DNA of 64,000 nucleotides from Juglans regia (lineage: Eukaryota; Streptophyta; Magnoliopsida; Fagales; Juglandaceae), in assembly GCF_001411555.2 (NCBI RefSeq), contig NC_049911.1, forward strand, positions 30,849,044 through 30,913,043, written 5' to 3'. A program made the position numbers and the translations under genes. Below the pieces are notes generated by a model. The model saw only the letters and a list, made by a program, of their open reading frames with translations, was not told the DNA's origin and made no database searches. The first letter of the stretch is position 1, and every line of letters begins with the position of its first letter. Below are positions 23,901-36,357 of the stretch, piece by piece.

Positions 23901-26900
23901 CTAGAAAATACATTCAGTTGGCTGATAACAGATCCCGTAAAAACATTAACAAAAAATACATTCCAGATGGTGAAGTACAAGACTTTGCAGCACGCGCTCT
24001 TTTTCCTTCCACTACGGGAAATAGAACCCTCAACAGCTGAAAATAGCATCATGATTGGTGGGACTGTATACAAAGCTAAAATCAAAATCACGCTTGGAAG
24101 GTAACCTGTTACCAGCTGGTTCATATATTTCCTGCACCAGGGCAAAGGGTAAGTTCACTTGAAAATGTGAGTATTGCAGGGTGAATATAAAATCTACCGG
24201 CTTTTAAATCAATGCCAACTCAATTATTTCATGCACATAGCTACTCTCAAAAACTACAAAAATGTTAACAATTCAAAGAGAAAAATTATGAGCACAAGAC
24301 TAGGAGGTCAAGGGGGCGAATGATTAATAACTTTATCAAATATCTGAACAGTTTTAAAGGCAGCCTTTCTATGCATAGAATAGATTGCACGAATTCGAAA
24401 GATAAAAAGGTATTATGTTAAACCGCCAATGTTAGGTTGCCATCGAGAGCTACATACAACTTAAGTTCAGTATGCTTGTTGCCCAGAGTAAATTATGGTT
24501 CATTGTTATATTCTAAACAAACTAGGTCATGTCATAGTGGTTCATTAAAAAGAAAGAAACACTCTTTTTATGAGCTTAGGCATTCCATCACGAATCTATA
24601 GACACATGTTGTGTAGCTCCCAACAAATTAGAATTGACCTGTTTAAAAGAAAAGCCTTGGAATCTCAAATCTCCAGTTCACGAAGAGAATGTGCACTTCG
24701 ACACTTCTTATCAACACACAACACCAACATATCAACCATGCCAAAGTTACCCAGATCAAGTGAATTCTAAAACTAATAAATACAAAACAAAATCTATCAC
24801 CATCACGATGCTTATCCTTTTTTCTGAGTTATCACAATATTTACTTACTTCTTTAGAAGTCCTCTCAAAAATGGAAATGTTTGCTGTAGCTGATCTAGCT
24901 GAGTTAAGCCTTGTACAAATGTTATGGGAATAAGAAACACAAGCACGAAGGCAATGGCAGCCACAAGTGTTCCTATCTTACGGATCCAGAGTTGTCTATA
25001 TGGTATACAAAGATTTGACCAATAAACATCATGAGGTTCTGGAGCCATGTCTGTCACCCATAACATCGGATTTGAAGATTGAAGAACCTCTGCAGTAACA
25101 GTGGCAGCATAGCGAGTCTTGAAAAAAACAAAAGCAGCTGCACACTCCTGTTTGGAGGAAAAAATGCTTTAGGCTGCTGGTGACAAATTTTAAAACATAA
25201 CAAGCAATTGAAAAGTAACAGGTAAATAATTAATAGTAACCGAATCAAGATTAAAAAAAACAAAACAAAAAAGAGTACTACTGAAGAACGGTTGAAAAAC
25301 CCAAAGGCTAAAATGAGATAAATGATATTTGCAGACAATATCATGCACAACACTGCCATAACCCACTATCTTCTATTGAGGAGAAATTATAGGTTTAGGT
25401 AACAACTCAAACGAATACAAGACATCTGCAGTGATGTGTACTGGTATACCATACGTCGTAATTAACCAACTGTTAAACTGCATTGAATTGAAAGCAAACA
25501 GAGCTACCATACAAGTCTAGTTTGAAGAGTACCAGTACAAATCACGTCTGCATGTCAAACCTAGGTGAAGAAAATAACACTACATCTCAATGTAATCTAA
25601 TTGTAAAAAGATGTGCATGATAATGAAGAGGTAATTTCCCTACATCACCACTCTCAAGCTGTATTACATATATAGGTTTCAATTACAGTAAAATGACCAA
25701 ACTACCATGTAACAAATTTCCATTACCAACATATTATTTCAATCCTAAGCAACTCTTCTAACACTCCCCTCGAGCTGTAGCATATATCACATAAGCCTAG
25801 CTTAGAGCAAACGAACATGCTAGCGACCTCAATATGCTTGGTTCTTTCATAAAATGAAAATCATCCAAATAGACTCAGTACCAATGTAAGACTTTGTGAA
25901 CATGTCAGCTAACTAATGGTGTATATAATACTCCAATGAGTACCTTTTCGATAAGTATACTTCAACCGTAGCCTATCTCAAACAAAATGACAATCAACCT
26001 CAATATGCTTGGTTCTTTCATGAAATACTAGATTTGATGCAATATGTATAGTAGCATGGTTATCACAGAACAATGAGATAGGAGTAAAGAATCCAATTTC
26101 CTGAAAAAGAGTGTTGTAACCATGTCAACTCACTAGTAGTAAGAGCCATTGCCCCATATTCAGCTTCAGCACTAAACTATACCACTACTGTTTGTTTTCT
26201 ACTTTTCCAAATTCCAGGGTCTCTCTTCAGAGACCAAATGGTATGGGTAACAGCTTCCAAATTTGAAGTTCTAGGAGCTTCCAAAAACAGATTAATGATA
26301 CTCTGCATATGGAATATCTCATCTGGCAAAAGTAAGACAATTCCACTTTCCTACCCAGCACAATATCTACCAGGATCTTCATACAATTCACTATCATCCT
26401 TGAGTAATTTCTGATGCTATCGATAGAAAGATCAACTGGACAAGCGCCCATAAGACGTCTCTTCTAATAGATGAAACACATACGTTCTCTGAATAAGTTA
26501 ATACCTATCCAAGATCTAGCCACTTCAATACCCAAATCCTTCAAGTGAAACAATTGCTGCAAAAACTGTTTAATTAAGCAACACCTCCCGAATCCTCTCT
26601 GGTGATAACAATATCGCCTACATATACCATACGAAAAGCATAGGTCGCATCAGTATGGAAATGATTTATTGACATCTCCCTGACATATCTAGAGATCAAA
26701 CTAAAACACCGCTTCAAAGAGTTTTCCAAAACTGGAGGTTGCTCCATGTAAACTCCCTTATAAAATCACCACGCAGAGAAATTTTTGACATCTGATTGAA
26801 ATAAAGGCCAATCAAGATTAGGAGAAGTAGAGATACAAATAGAAGAGATCTTCTCAACCGGAGAGCATTCCCCATCATAATCAAATACCATACATATAGG

Positions 26901-29900
26901 TCCAACCTTGGCAACCAAACGAGCCTTCACTCTTCCAATACTCATTGGCACTAAACTTAATTTTATATTGGGTTTGTGAAAGTGGATAGGTAGAATTAAA
27001 AAGCAGTTTGAATGTAATTTTTAAGGTAGTTTTTTTTATTGGTTTTTGTAAAAGTTAAGAGTTTTTGACTTTGTTTGCCAGATGTTACTGGAAAATGTTC
27101 TGAAAAATGTTTGGTTTAAAGTCACAAAATGTGAAAATTTTTGAAAAACTTATAAAAAACCACTAAACCAAACAAGGCCTTTGTTTGCCAGATGTTACTG
27201 GAACATGCTTCTGAGTCCCATTTTGATTGAACTTTGCAATTTCTATCTCCATGGTTTGCCTCCAACCAGATCCTGGCAAGGCATCCTCCATCCAAAAGAT
27301 AGATGTAAATAAAGCTAGAAAGGGAAGGAGACAAAGAATGAGTCGATACAAACTAGGTGATAGGATGACATGAGTTACAGGAACATTTACCTTTTCAAAT
27401 CGCTATTCACAATGAGTTAGTTGTATGGACGTAAGGACACTGGATACAGAGACGATAAGGATGATGGTAGAGGGATGGTTGAGGGCAATCGGTATAGATT
27501 TTAGGTGGAGCAGTTGAACGTGTTGTAGTTAATAACTAGAAACCGGACTTGGCAGATATTAAACTGGAAGCAGAATGGGTGAAACAACGAACTTAAAAGC
27601 AAAAGAAGGGACATTGGGAAATATGAAGTAGAGTCGACAGGCTTGACATTTGCATTTGCGAACCAGCATTGAACAATAGGAATGTAGCAACGATATCCCT
27701 TTTTGTTGTAGAATGACCAAGAAACGAGCATTTTGTAGCATGAGGATCAAATAGTGGTTGCAGTCCACATTTTACAAGAGAGGCAGAACGATAGAATTCC
27801 TTCTAAGAAAGAAAACCTTCAACCTAAAGCATTCAAAACTACACAGAATGGTTTAACCACAAATATATAATGCCTAGATAATTCCCACCCAGCAACATCC
27901 TCCCTTCCCATCTAACCACTGACGCATTGAACCTAAGAAAACTAACCCTACTTACTAAGATGTGTACAGATATAAGTGAACCCTCACCCCCCATATTAAA
28001 TTCGCTATTCCATCTGCTAACTGACCTAACCAAAAGGACTTGCATATCCAAGAAAAAGCTGGACAGGTAAGTAGAGCAGCTTACATTGCAAAACTGGAGA
28101 TTATATGCCTAAAAAAACAGAGGGAGAAGAATCCAAACATAACTTACCCAGTTGTATGTGCATAAATACTTAATATTCCAGAAATCAAATATATTTAAAT
28201 AAATTCATGCCAAGGTTTGTGACCTTTTTAATTGTAGCCAAATCCATATGACCGAAGCAAGATTTTGCCCTAACATTATCCATCTCGCTCGAAATGATCG
28301 TAAAAGAATTTGTAGGTGCTCCACAAAGACCATGTTGCATTAAACTTGGCTTGCAGTTCGGTTCAAGAGAAGCATCCTTAAAAATCATGTACATCTTCTC
28401 TGCATCGCTCTGCAAACATTAAACATATCTTAGAGATCCATAAAAGCTAGAGATTATATGGACTCAGAAAGATTTTATTTCAAAGAATGAACTCAACCAA
28501 ACTTGACTCAAAACAGCACAATGCAACAAAGCCCCCTCTCCAACTACCACGATGAGAAATTCAAACAAAGCATCAAATACAAATGTTACAAAGCTGTAAA
28601 GAGCCACCTAGCATATGGAGTATTGAATAAACTCAGCAACCATAAAGATCAAAGACTGCTCTCTGTGTCAACTTCTGATTGAATAATGAAACTTATGCCA
28701 ATGGCCAAAGCGAAGTGGAACTTCATAAAGCAAAAAAGAATGCAGCACAATCAGTTTGTCCTCATGTGGAAGCATATAAAATAAGAATGGGGGGCCTGGT
28801 AAGACAAGAAGATAATTGCAGAATTAACTGCATTCATGAAACAGACAAACAGAAGAACTGTAAAAACAGGGAAAGTCAATTGCAATTATCCGTGTGCAAT
28901 AATACAAGTGCCAAGCAAGATATTTTAAGAAGATGGCCTTGAAAGGCCAAAAAAAAGGAAGATAATATATATATATATATATATATCTATATATATATAG
29001 CAAGAATGTAGCTTTCAATTGTCTGGATAAAATTAAATGATCAACTGACGAAAATTGTTAAAAAAAAAAAAAGGAAGGATTTTCCATTCTCTTCAATCAC
29101 AAAGCAACATCAAGTAATCATTTGGAGTGTGGTATAAAAAAGAAAGTCACAGTCCAAATCACAATGCTAATCAGGTCACAAAAGATTATGATTTATAATA
29201 TAAATTCTTTTTGTTTTGTTTTGTCTTTTTATGATATGAAACCTCAACAAGGCAGAGCTCTTCGAACTCACTCCTAAGGAGTAAACCCCTTGCTACATGA
29301 ACTCACCCACCAGAACCATGTACCAAGTAATGCAAGGGAACTCATAGTATGGAATCAAACCCAAGATGTCTTAGTTTAAAACTCATTTCAAGCTCTCAAT
29401 TTGACCACAAAGTTGCCCCTTGATGAGTAAAATCTAGAAAAATTCTTAAAGTAGAGAATGGGTACTCAATTATGAATCATAACAAAACATTAACTGAAAC
29501 CGTTGATGCTCTCATACTAAAAGAAACAAGACATGCTCGATTATTAACAAAAGAGGTAATGTACTCCCCCCAGATTTGCAAAATTTTTCTCACAAGAAGG
29601 ATATAAAAGGAATCAATCCAAAAAGCATTAAAAACTATGCTAGGCCACATATAAGTGAATGCTCAGTACAGAAAAGAAAGAAAAGTGGGGATTCTAATTT
29701 CCAGATGTTAGCATATAAACCAGAATGAAGATTTAATCAACCAGGAGAAATTCAAATGACAGACAGATTTAGGGGATTTAAAGAGTGTGGCTGAATATAG
29801 GTAACAAATTCCTCAGTTAAAATGTATGCACACCATCAGCTTCTGAACTCTACCACACCGATACACCATTTGGTGTGACAAGTAGCTTGATGAATGATAC

Positions 29901-32055
29901 TTAGTGAAAAAGTTTTTCACTGAATCACTGTATGTTTCTTGTGAAGACCGGGGAATAGCACGGATAAGAACTGTAAAATGACTTGGATTTGGAGGAGATC
30001 TGGTAATACGTTCTAGCCTCATCTTAGTAATGCTCTTGTACTCCTACAATTCATATGAAACAAAAGCAAAGTTAAAAATAACCTTCAAACAGAAAATAAG
30101 CTACACGAAGTAGAATGCAGATGGCTGCAACCCTTACAAAGTAAAGGAGAATACAAGCAGAGCAGGTTATGATGTATAATGCGAGACAATGAGCCCAAAG
30201 CCTGAAAAGAAAAAAAAAAATAGTAACCAATTTACAGCTGTATTTTACCAAAAACAACTCAAACTATCAAAGGCAGTTACTATGTGACTCATAAAAAAGA
30301 AGTGGTTACTATGTGACCAGTAGTAAAACAGCAAGGTTTTAAGCTGCTTGAGTAGACTTCTACTCAAACAAATTAAAAAATGATGCAAGGTAATATTGTT
30401 TTTGAAGCAGTCATACATGCCTTGGGAAAGCATCTAAACAATTGTTGAGGAAAATAAATACAGCAGATACTTCTTTAATTTAACAATGGTTTGATACATC
30501 AACAACATATATCTCATACCACTTTGAACCTTCTTTAACATTCTCGATTGTAAAAACTTCCAGCGATTCTAAAGGAATTTTCTTGTGACGCATTTCTTGA
30601 CCATAATAATTCACCGGAAGCACAAGAAAAAGGCAAATGACGACAGCAATGGAAAAGATTCTGATGCTGTAGAAAATTAATTAGCACCAGTAAGTAAACT
30701 TGAAAAAACCACAAGTAGAATACTGTTCCTACAAATATGGAAATGAGACTGAAAGTTAATTATAGAAACATGGATCAAAATAAAGACCAATTTCAGAGAT
30801 ATTTCATAACTGCAAAACGTATTGCCTAAAGAAGCTATTGATATATGTACATGAAAGAGCAGATAGTTACAAAATAAATAAGAGTACCAAGAGCATAACA
30901 GGAGAAAACTTCCACAACAACAGGAATAAAAGAATGGGCAATTACAAAATGGGGTTAATCAACAAAACAGAGGATTTAATAAACAAAAAAACACATTTAA
31001 AATACCATGTCATTAGAAACATGCTATGATATATGTTTCGACCATGTGGATCCTATGTACAAGTAAGTTCAGCTAGAATTCCCAATTTAGCAATGTGTAT
31101 GCTAGATTACACTTCCCTAATTTATAACAGAAAGAAGACTTGAAAGAAAAGAATGTCCGGCCTTATGAAGATCAAGAAAGGAGATTGGATGAACTTAAGC
31201 ACCTCTTTTTCAACACTTTATTCCTTTAAGCCCTAGCTATAGCTTTCAATGAACTAAGCTTTCATGGCTGACTTGTATCAACTTCTACTTCTTAACTAGT
31301 TGTTCTCTCTTGTATACGTCCCATGTACTTGGGCTATGCCTACTAATTATTACCTATAAAGTTTCTGTTTACCTCTCCAAATAAAGAAGAAGAAATGCAC
31401 CAAAGATAAACACTAAACAGGCTCTTGATCCCAGCTTCATCATCTTAAGCACGTGCATTACCAATAAGTGAAGCATAGAACTTAACAGACATATTAATTA
31501 AAAAAACAAATTGATACAATGGTAGCATGTCCACAAAAAGTACAAGAATATGATCTCACTCAGAAAGTTTCAAAACAAAAGAGAGATGAAAAGTACAGAA
31601 TAACAATAATCCATGCCAAACCATCAAACAAAACCAACTATAGCTATCTTTTTCAAAACATCCACCATCAAAAACTGGCATAATCTTCATTATTTTAGTA
31701 ACCGACATATTATAAGGCACAGGCACGGATCTATCAGCTTTACAGTCAACAAGTATTAAGTAGTAAGTAATCACCTGAAAACAACTATCCTAAGAAAAAC
31801 CACAGCATCCATGCCACCAGTGCCATATATCTCTTCTTCAGATGTTTCCCATGCTTTCACTATCCAACTAGTGGAAGGAACAAACCTCTCAAAGCAGAAA
31901 GGATCACTACGTCTTGAGCACCCAGGAGCAAGCCTTCGTCCAAAGTACACATTTACATTGCTTGGTTGTTTTCTCAATATGGAATATAACGATAAAAGGA
32001 CCAAACACACCCCTGTATTGATTCCTACAGAAGTTAAAAGAGCGGAAATGTTCAT
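20925..32055 (-). CDS. CSC1-like (OSCA family) hyperosmolality/mechano-gated cation channel, RXW8/HYP1 type
   Basis: Ten coding exons, in minus-strand order: 32055-31775, 30666-30520, 30201-30138, 30043-29834, 28409-28224, 25147-24849, 24131-23855, 23565-23287, 21515-21282 and 21206-20925. All borders are GT/AG, phases are continuous, and they give 752 residues plus stop; relatives have about 700-780. The N terminus ([15 protein letters not shown]...) and [24 protein letters not shown] match the RSN1/PHM7 N-terminal membrane domain. A cytosolic domain spans about residues 165-320. The DUF221 7TM core follows, with [47 protein letters not shown] and VYKNQ. OSCA/TMEM63 proteins are dimeric plasma- or endomembrane Ca2+-permeable channels opened by membrane tension. 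The C-terminal tail has a Cys/His-rich patch ([14 protein letters not shown]). A copia fragment sits in the 3.1-kb fifth coding intron. Noncoding 5' exons probably extend to about 33.6 kb. Confidence 0.95.
25148..28223 (-). mobile_element. Decayed Ty1/copia retrotransposon fragment in the channel-gene intron
   Basis: Minus-strand readings give scattered copia pol pieces in the correct order, with many stops and shifts. At about 27320-27190 there is [20 protein letters not shown], the start of the reverse transcriptase region. At about 26650-26590 there is [12 protein letters not shown], where active elements have Tyr-Val-Asp-Asp. At about 26210-25900 there is [20 protein letters not shown] and [15 protein letters not shown] of RNase H. 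ACACTCCCCTCGAGCTGTAG near 25762 resembles sequence near copia 3' ends. No long terminal repeats were found. It lies antisense to nothing: it has the same orientation as the host gene and is removed with intron 5. Confidence 0.75.
27069..27203. repeat. 25-bp perfect direct repeat flanking a small insert
   Basis: CTTTGTTTGCCAGATGTTAC plus TGGAA occurs at 27069-27093 and 27179-27203. The 85 bp between them includes GTTTGGTTTAAAGTCAC and its rough inverse CACTAAACCAAAC. The repeat itself belongs to the copia coding fragment. It looks like an insertion or duplication event within the dead retroelement. Confidence 0.75.
31300..31390 (+). mobile_element. LINE 3'-tail-like fragment
   Basis: TCTCTTGTATACGTCCCATG followed by TACTTGGGCTATGCC is a motif that recurs at 62238-62330 and, inverted, at about 61030-61110. 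The order (CTCTTGTATAC, TACTTGG, pyrimidine-rich, ATAAA-like) suggests the 3' end of a non-LTR element. Confidence 0.4.
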
Positions 32056-32653
32056 CTCCGCCTACTATATTTGCTAGTGTCAAGCATACTAGAATCCAAG
32101 AAGATAGACATAGGATGTCCAGATTGTTTCCATGAGCTGTCAGGAAAAAATCAAAGATATTAACATCACTTCTACCTTAAGCATAAGCAAGCGCATACCA
32201 AAGCAGAGTATGGAACTGAACACAAGCAACAGCGTTAAAAAAAATTTAAGGTAAAAATGCAAAAAAAAAATAGTAGCTTGAACTTGACATGTGCAGAAGC
32301 ACCAGAGACAGAGAGAGTTAGGAACTATAGAAAGCATTTAAGGAGGAAGATGCCCACCCATATATTGCATGTTACAATGACTTTCAATATGCAGGCACCT
32401 GGAAATGGTATAACTAATTTTATGTGGCAGTAATTCCAATAATAAAATAGGACAAATTTTACAAGCCATGGCAATTAGTCAACGAGCTCAATCAGAATAG
32501 CACTGGCATTATTGCACAAGATACTGCATAATGTCTTAAAGAAAGTCTTAAAATTTGATCGGATTTAAAAACAAAGTACAACACTTCGCCCTTGGTGCTA
32601 ACCTACTCAAAAGATGGCTTTTCTATGCATTATTTTTCTGCATAATCATGATT

Positions 32654-32870
32654 TAGGAGTCGTTTAAATTGAGAAATACTCTCAACTCATCTCATTATTA
32701 CAACTTTCCCAAATTCTCACACAAAATATAATAAATAATTCAATTTTTTCAAATTCCAAAATAATAATAATATTAAAAAATAATATTCTAATAATATTTT
32801 ATTCAACTTTCAACTTTCATCTAAAACTATATCATCTTATCTCATCTCACTGTCAAAACAGCTGCTAATC
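32654..32870 (+). mobile_element. MITE, 'CTCAACTCATCATTACAA' family, copy 2
   Basis: Carries the family blocks CTCAACTCATCTCATTATTA, TATAATAAATAATTCAA, AATAATAATAATATTAAAAA and ATTCTAATAATATTTTATTC in order. It lies upstream of the channel start codon, probably inside a 5'-UTR intron or the promoter region. Confidence 0.8.
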
Positions 32871-33099
32871 ATTTCATCGTCTAAAATTGAAAAACTGCAC
32901 ATTGCAAATCTTTTTTTTTTCCCTGGAATTGCAGGTTAGAAACTCAACCCATTGCTCTATTTAAAACCTAGAATCATGAAAGAGAAGTAGAATAGAAGAA
33001 AAAACCGTAAAACCAACCATAAAGAAACCCAGGGAGAATTTAAATAAGACTTTGAGAACAACTGTATAAATATCACACACAATCTCACTGACGCACGCA

Positions 33100-33700
33100 C
33101 ACAGATATAGAAAAAAGTGGAAGAGCGCAATAAATTAAAGATATAAAACGAAAACAGGGTACCCTCGCAAGAACTCGTCGGCTATGAGAGTAATGTCGAG
33201 CGATCGGATTCCTGAAAAGTAAAAACTCGAGGTGCACCGAACGGTCTCCTGAGAAGCATAGATAAATCAAAGAAACGAAAACTCCGATCCAGTCAAAATT
33301 TGTACGCCATTGAGGCGCTTTGCGCCGACTTCACAGAAACAATAATTGGGATTGATTGGAGGGGAAAGAAAGGAAACCCGAAAACCTAGATTGATTCGAA
33401 AAGAGAAGGAAAAAAAGAACTAAAAAAGCCGCTGATCTTTTGGAAGGACCACGCAACGGCATGCAATAATGTCTTTCTGGAGAATCGCAAAAATTCCTGA
33501 CAACGCGTTCTGTGCTAGTAACTCAATTCCGAAAGCATCGCGGAACTAGGAACCGCCACATGGCCAAAAGCGAGAGAACGGTCCAAATCGGAAAGGCATT
33601 TAACCGTTCAACCGCCTTTCTGTAGGAGAGAGAGCGAGCGGGAGACACACACAGAGCGGGGTGAATTTTTAAATAATATCACCCTACATCCCGGTTTACC
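33100..33700 (-). promoter_or_regulatory. Probable 5' end and promoter region of the channel gene
   Basis: This is a GC-richer island relative to the flanks. It ends, read on the minus strand, in a CTC-rich leader (inverse of GGAGAGAGAGCGAGCGGGAG, 33626-33645). A possible donor (GCGAGG-GTACCC near 33165) and a possible acceptor (CCTGACAG near 32139) would splice a noncoding first exon to the leader of the first coding exon. This is inferred, with no transcript evidence. Confidence 0.4.
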
Positions 33701-34344
33701 ATATTAAGATGCGCTCGAGTTCCTGAATTCTTACGCGAGTATTGGGTCTACGCTATCTACTGGGCCTACTGATAATTGAACGGGTCCAGGTCAGGAATCC
33801 GACCCATAGGGCCCAAAAAGAAATACCACCTCAAAAATATGTCACCTTCATCAGTCTGTCTTTTCTATCCCTCTCCACGACCAGGAAAGAAAAGACAAGT
33901 CTATTGAAAAAGACTAATGAATGTGCAAAAAAGGATGTGCAGCATCATCCATTTGGATGAAGGTGTGGTCTAGGACATTGGAAACTGTCACTTTCGCTTT
34001 GAGGGAGAGATTTTCTGGTTTTAGTGCCCCATGCCACATTTAAATGCATGTTGTCTTCATAAAGTAGAAGAAAAAGGTCTATGCAGTTTCAAAAGAGACA
34101 GAAGTGTATACTGGTTGAACCACTGGGTAGTATGCGAAGCAAATGTCATTAATAATCTCGGTTTCCAAAGACAAGCATAAAAACATGGAAAGAAGTAGTT
34201 ATTAAATGAGTTAATTTATTCGTGTGAATACTTGCATAATATAATTTTATTTAAAAGTTAAATTTTAAAATTTGAATCTTAAAAATTAAGTAATCTTACT
34301 ATTTAAATGATGTGAATTGATCGAATTGCTTAATTCTTTTACGA

Positions 34345-36320
34345 GAAATGATATTTGTAAATGTAGAATCACTACAAGAAAAAATAGTTTTTGCAACTAC
34401 TTTTATTTTCAGAGACTAGAAAATAGTCGCAAAAAGCACGCTTAAGCTGTTTGGGTGAAAACCTTATGTCAAAAAAAAAAATCTCTACGAAAAAAGACCT
34501 TTTGTGGTGATAAGAAATAGCTTGAAATAAAATCATTGCAAAAATAACGCATTTAGGATTATTGGGTTGCAAAAATCTCGGCAACTAAAAATATCGATGT
34601 AAGAAATATATTTTCGACGACAAAAATCGCCGGAAATATTATCGTTAGGAAATACATTGGATGGATACGAGTTATTACAACGACTTATAGTATTTTTAAT
34701 GCAACTATTATCGCCACAAAAAGTTGCGACTTAAAACAGGCTAGCCTCTATCTTTTCCTCTCTCTCTCGCTCTACTCCTTTTCCCCCATTTCCAGAAAGC
34801 CCAAGCCCTAACCCGGATGCTTCTAACCCCCCACCCACTTTTTTTTTCTCTCTATGTTAATCTTTCTCTCACGTTATCTCCTATTTGCCCGGCCCTAACC
34901 TGATTGTATTCATCACTAAATAAGTTTTGTTTATTTTTTCGAGGGGTGTGAAGGGGGAATACATTGTTATAAGATAGTTTTGTATTTCAAGTGGAGGTTG
35001 GTGGTCTATGATGGTAATGAGGCTATAGTGTTGTAGAGTGTGGACATTTATAACGATCGAGGGGAATGGAAATCTTAAGACATGTTGCACCAAATAAAAT
35101 TCTTCTTCAAACTATATATATCTACATTTTGAGATGATTCCAAATTGGTTGCTAAACTGCCAACTGTTAACTTTTTATTTGATAATCTACTTTATGCAAT
35201 TATTCACTTCACCAATGCTTGTTATAGAAATGATAACTTGAATTTTCCTAAAACTATTCTTGGCTTTTGTAGGAAGTTGTACATATTTTATGGTTGTAGG
35301 CTGTATTAATTTTAAAGCATGGCAATTCTTCTCCCACTACTCATGTCACCTACTCATTGAATAAAAATTAAAATCACGGTGGGTCTCTTGGGTTCTCTAT
35401 GTTATTTTTGGCTTTACATGGATTAAATGATCTCATACATATCTTAGCTTATGGCGTAGGTCATGTGTGGGGGGAGAACAAGCTGGTGTAGGTGTATGGT
35501 CGTGCAGTACTTACATTACAAAAAAAGTTAATAAGGTAGTGTAGTTGTATAGTTGATTCATTATTGTTTATTTTGTAATGACAACTTTCTTCATCTTGTT
35601 CTTACATTCTATTGGGTTTGACTTTTTATTTTATTTTATTATTGTGCTTGTATTTCTTGGCTCAATTGATCAGTGTAGTAAGAAATAGTGAAAGATATTG
35701 ATTTTCCTTGCATTCTATATATAAATTGTATTATTACTAACATTTTATTATTTTTTTCATGGTGAAGTTTGGGTGGTTAAAAATTAGGGTTTATGAGTTC
35801 TGTTACAAGAAGAGGATAGCTTGATTAGAGTTCAGATTTGTCTCATACTCTCACACGTGCTATTGATATAATGAGTCTGCTAATGTGAAAACAATTATAT
35901 TCTACAAGAGGATGAGTTATTGGTATATAGGTTGTATTGTAATGGTATATAATATCTATAAATTATTTGATGTGAGTTGTTCCCATTAAATATGGCAGAG
36001 TACATGACAATTTTATTTGAATTTTTTGTTATCTTTCATCAGCTTATGATAGTTTGTTCTATGCTACATGTAAGTTGTATTTTTTAGCCTATTTCTATTG
36101 CTGGTTTGTGATTGTGCATGGTGGATGCTCTGATTTTGGTTCTAAAAAGGGTCTTGACCCCTCTATATTGTAAATATGGTTCCCATTGGCTTGGAGATAC
36201 CTCGGTTAGTGTGGTTAGAATGATGTTGAACTTCTTTTTATAGTTGTTCCTATCTCAAAAGAAATCTTGCTCAATATTTAGTTTTTCTTAGTGAACTAAA
36301 TGATAGATATATAGATATAT

Positions 36321-36357
<37 letters not shown>

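Noticed and set aside
28679..28942. 87-codon plus-strand frame
   Set aside because: Lies in an intron of the channel gene on the other strand; no family recognised.
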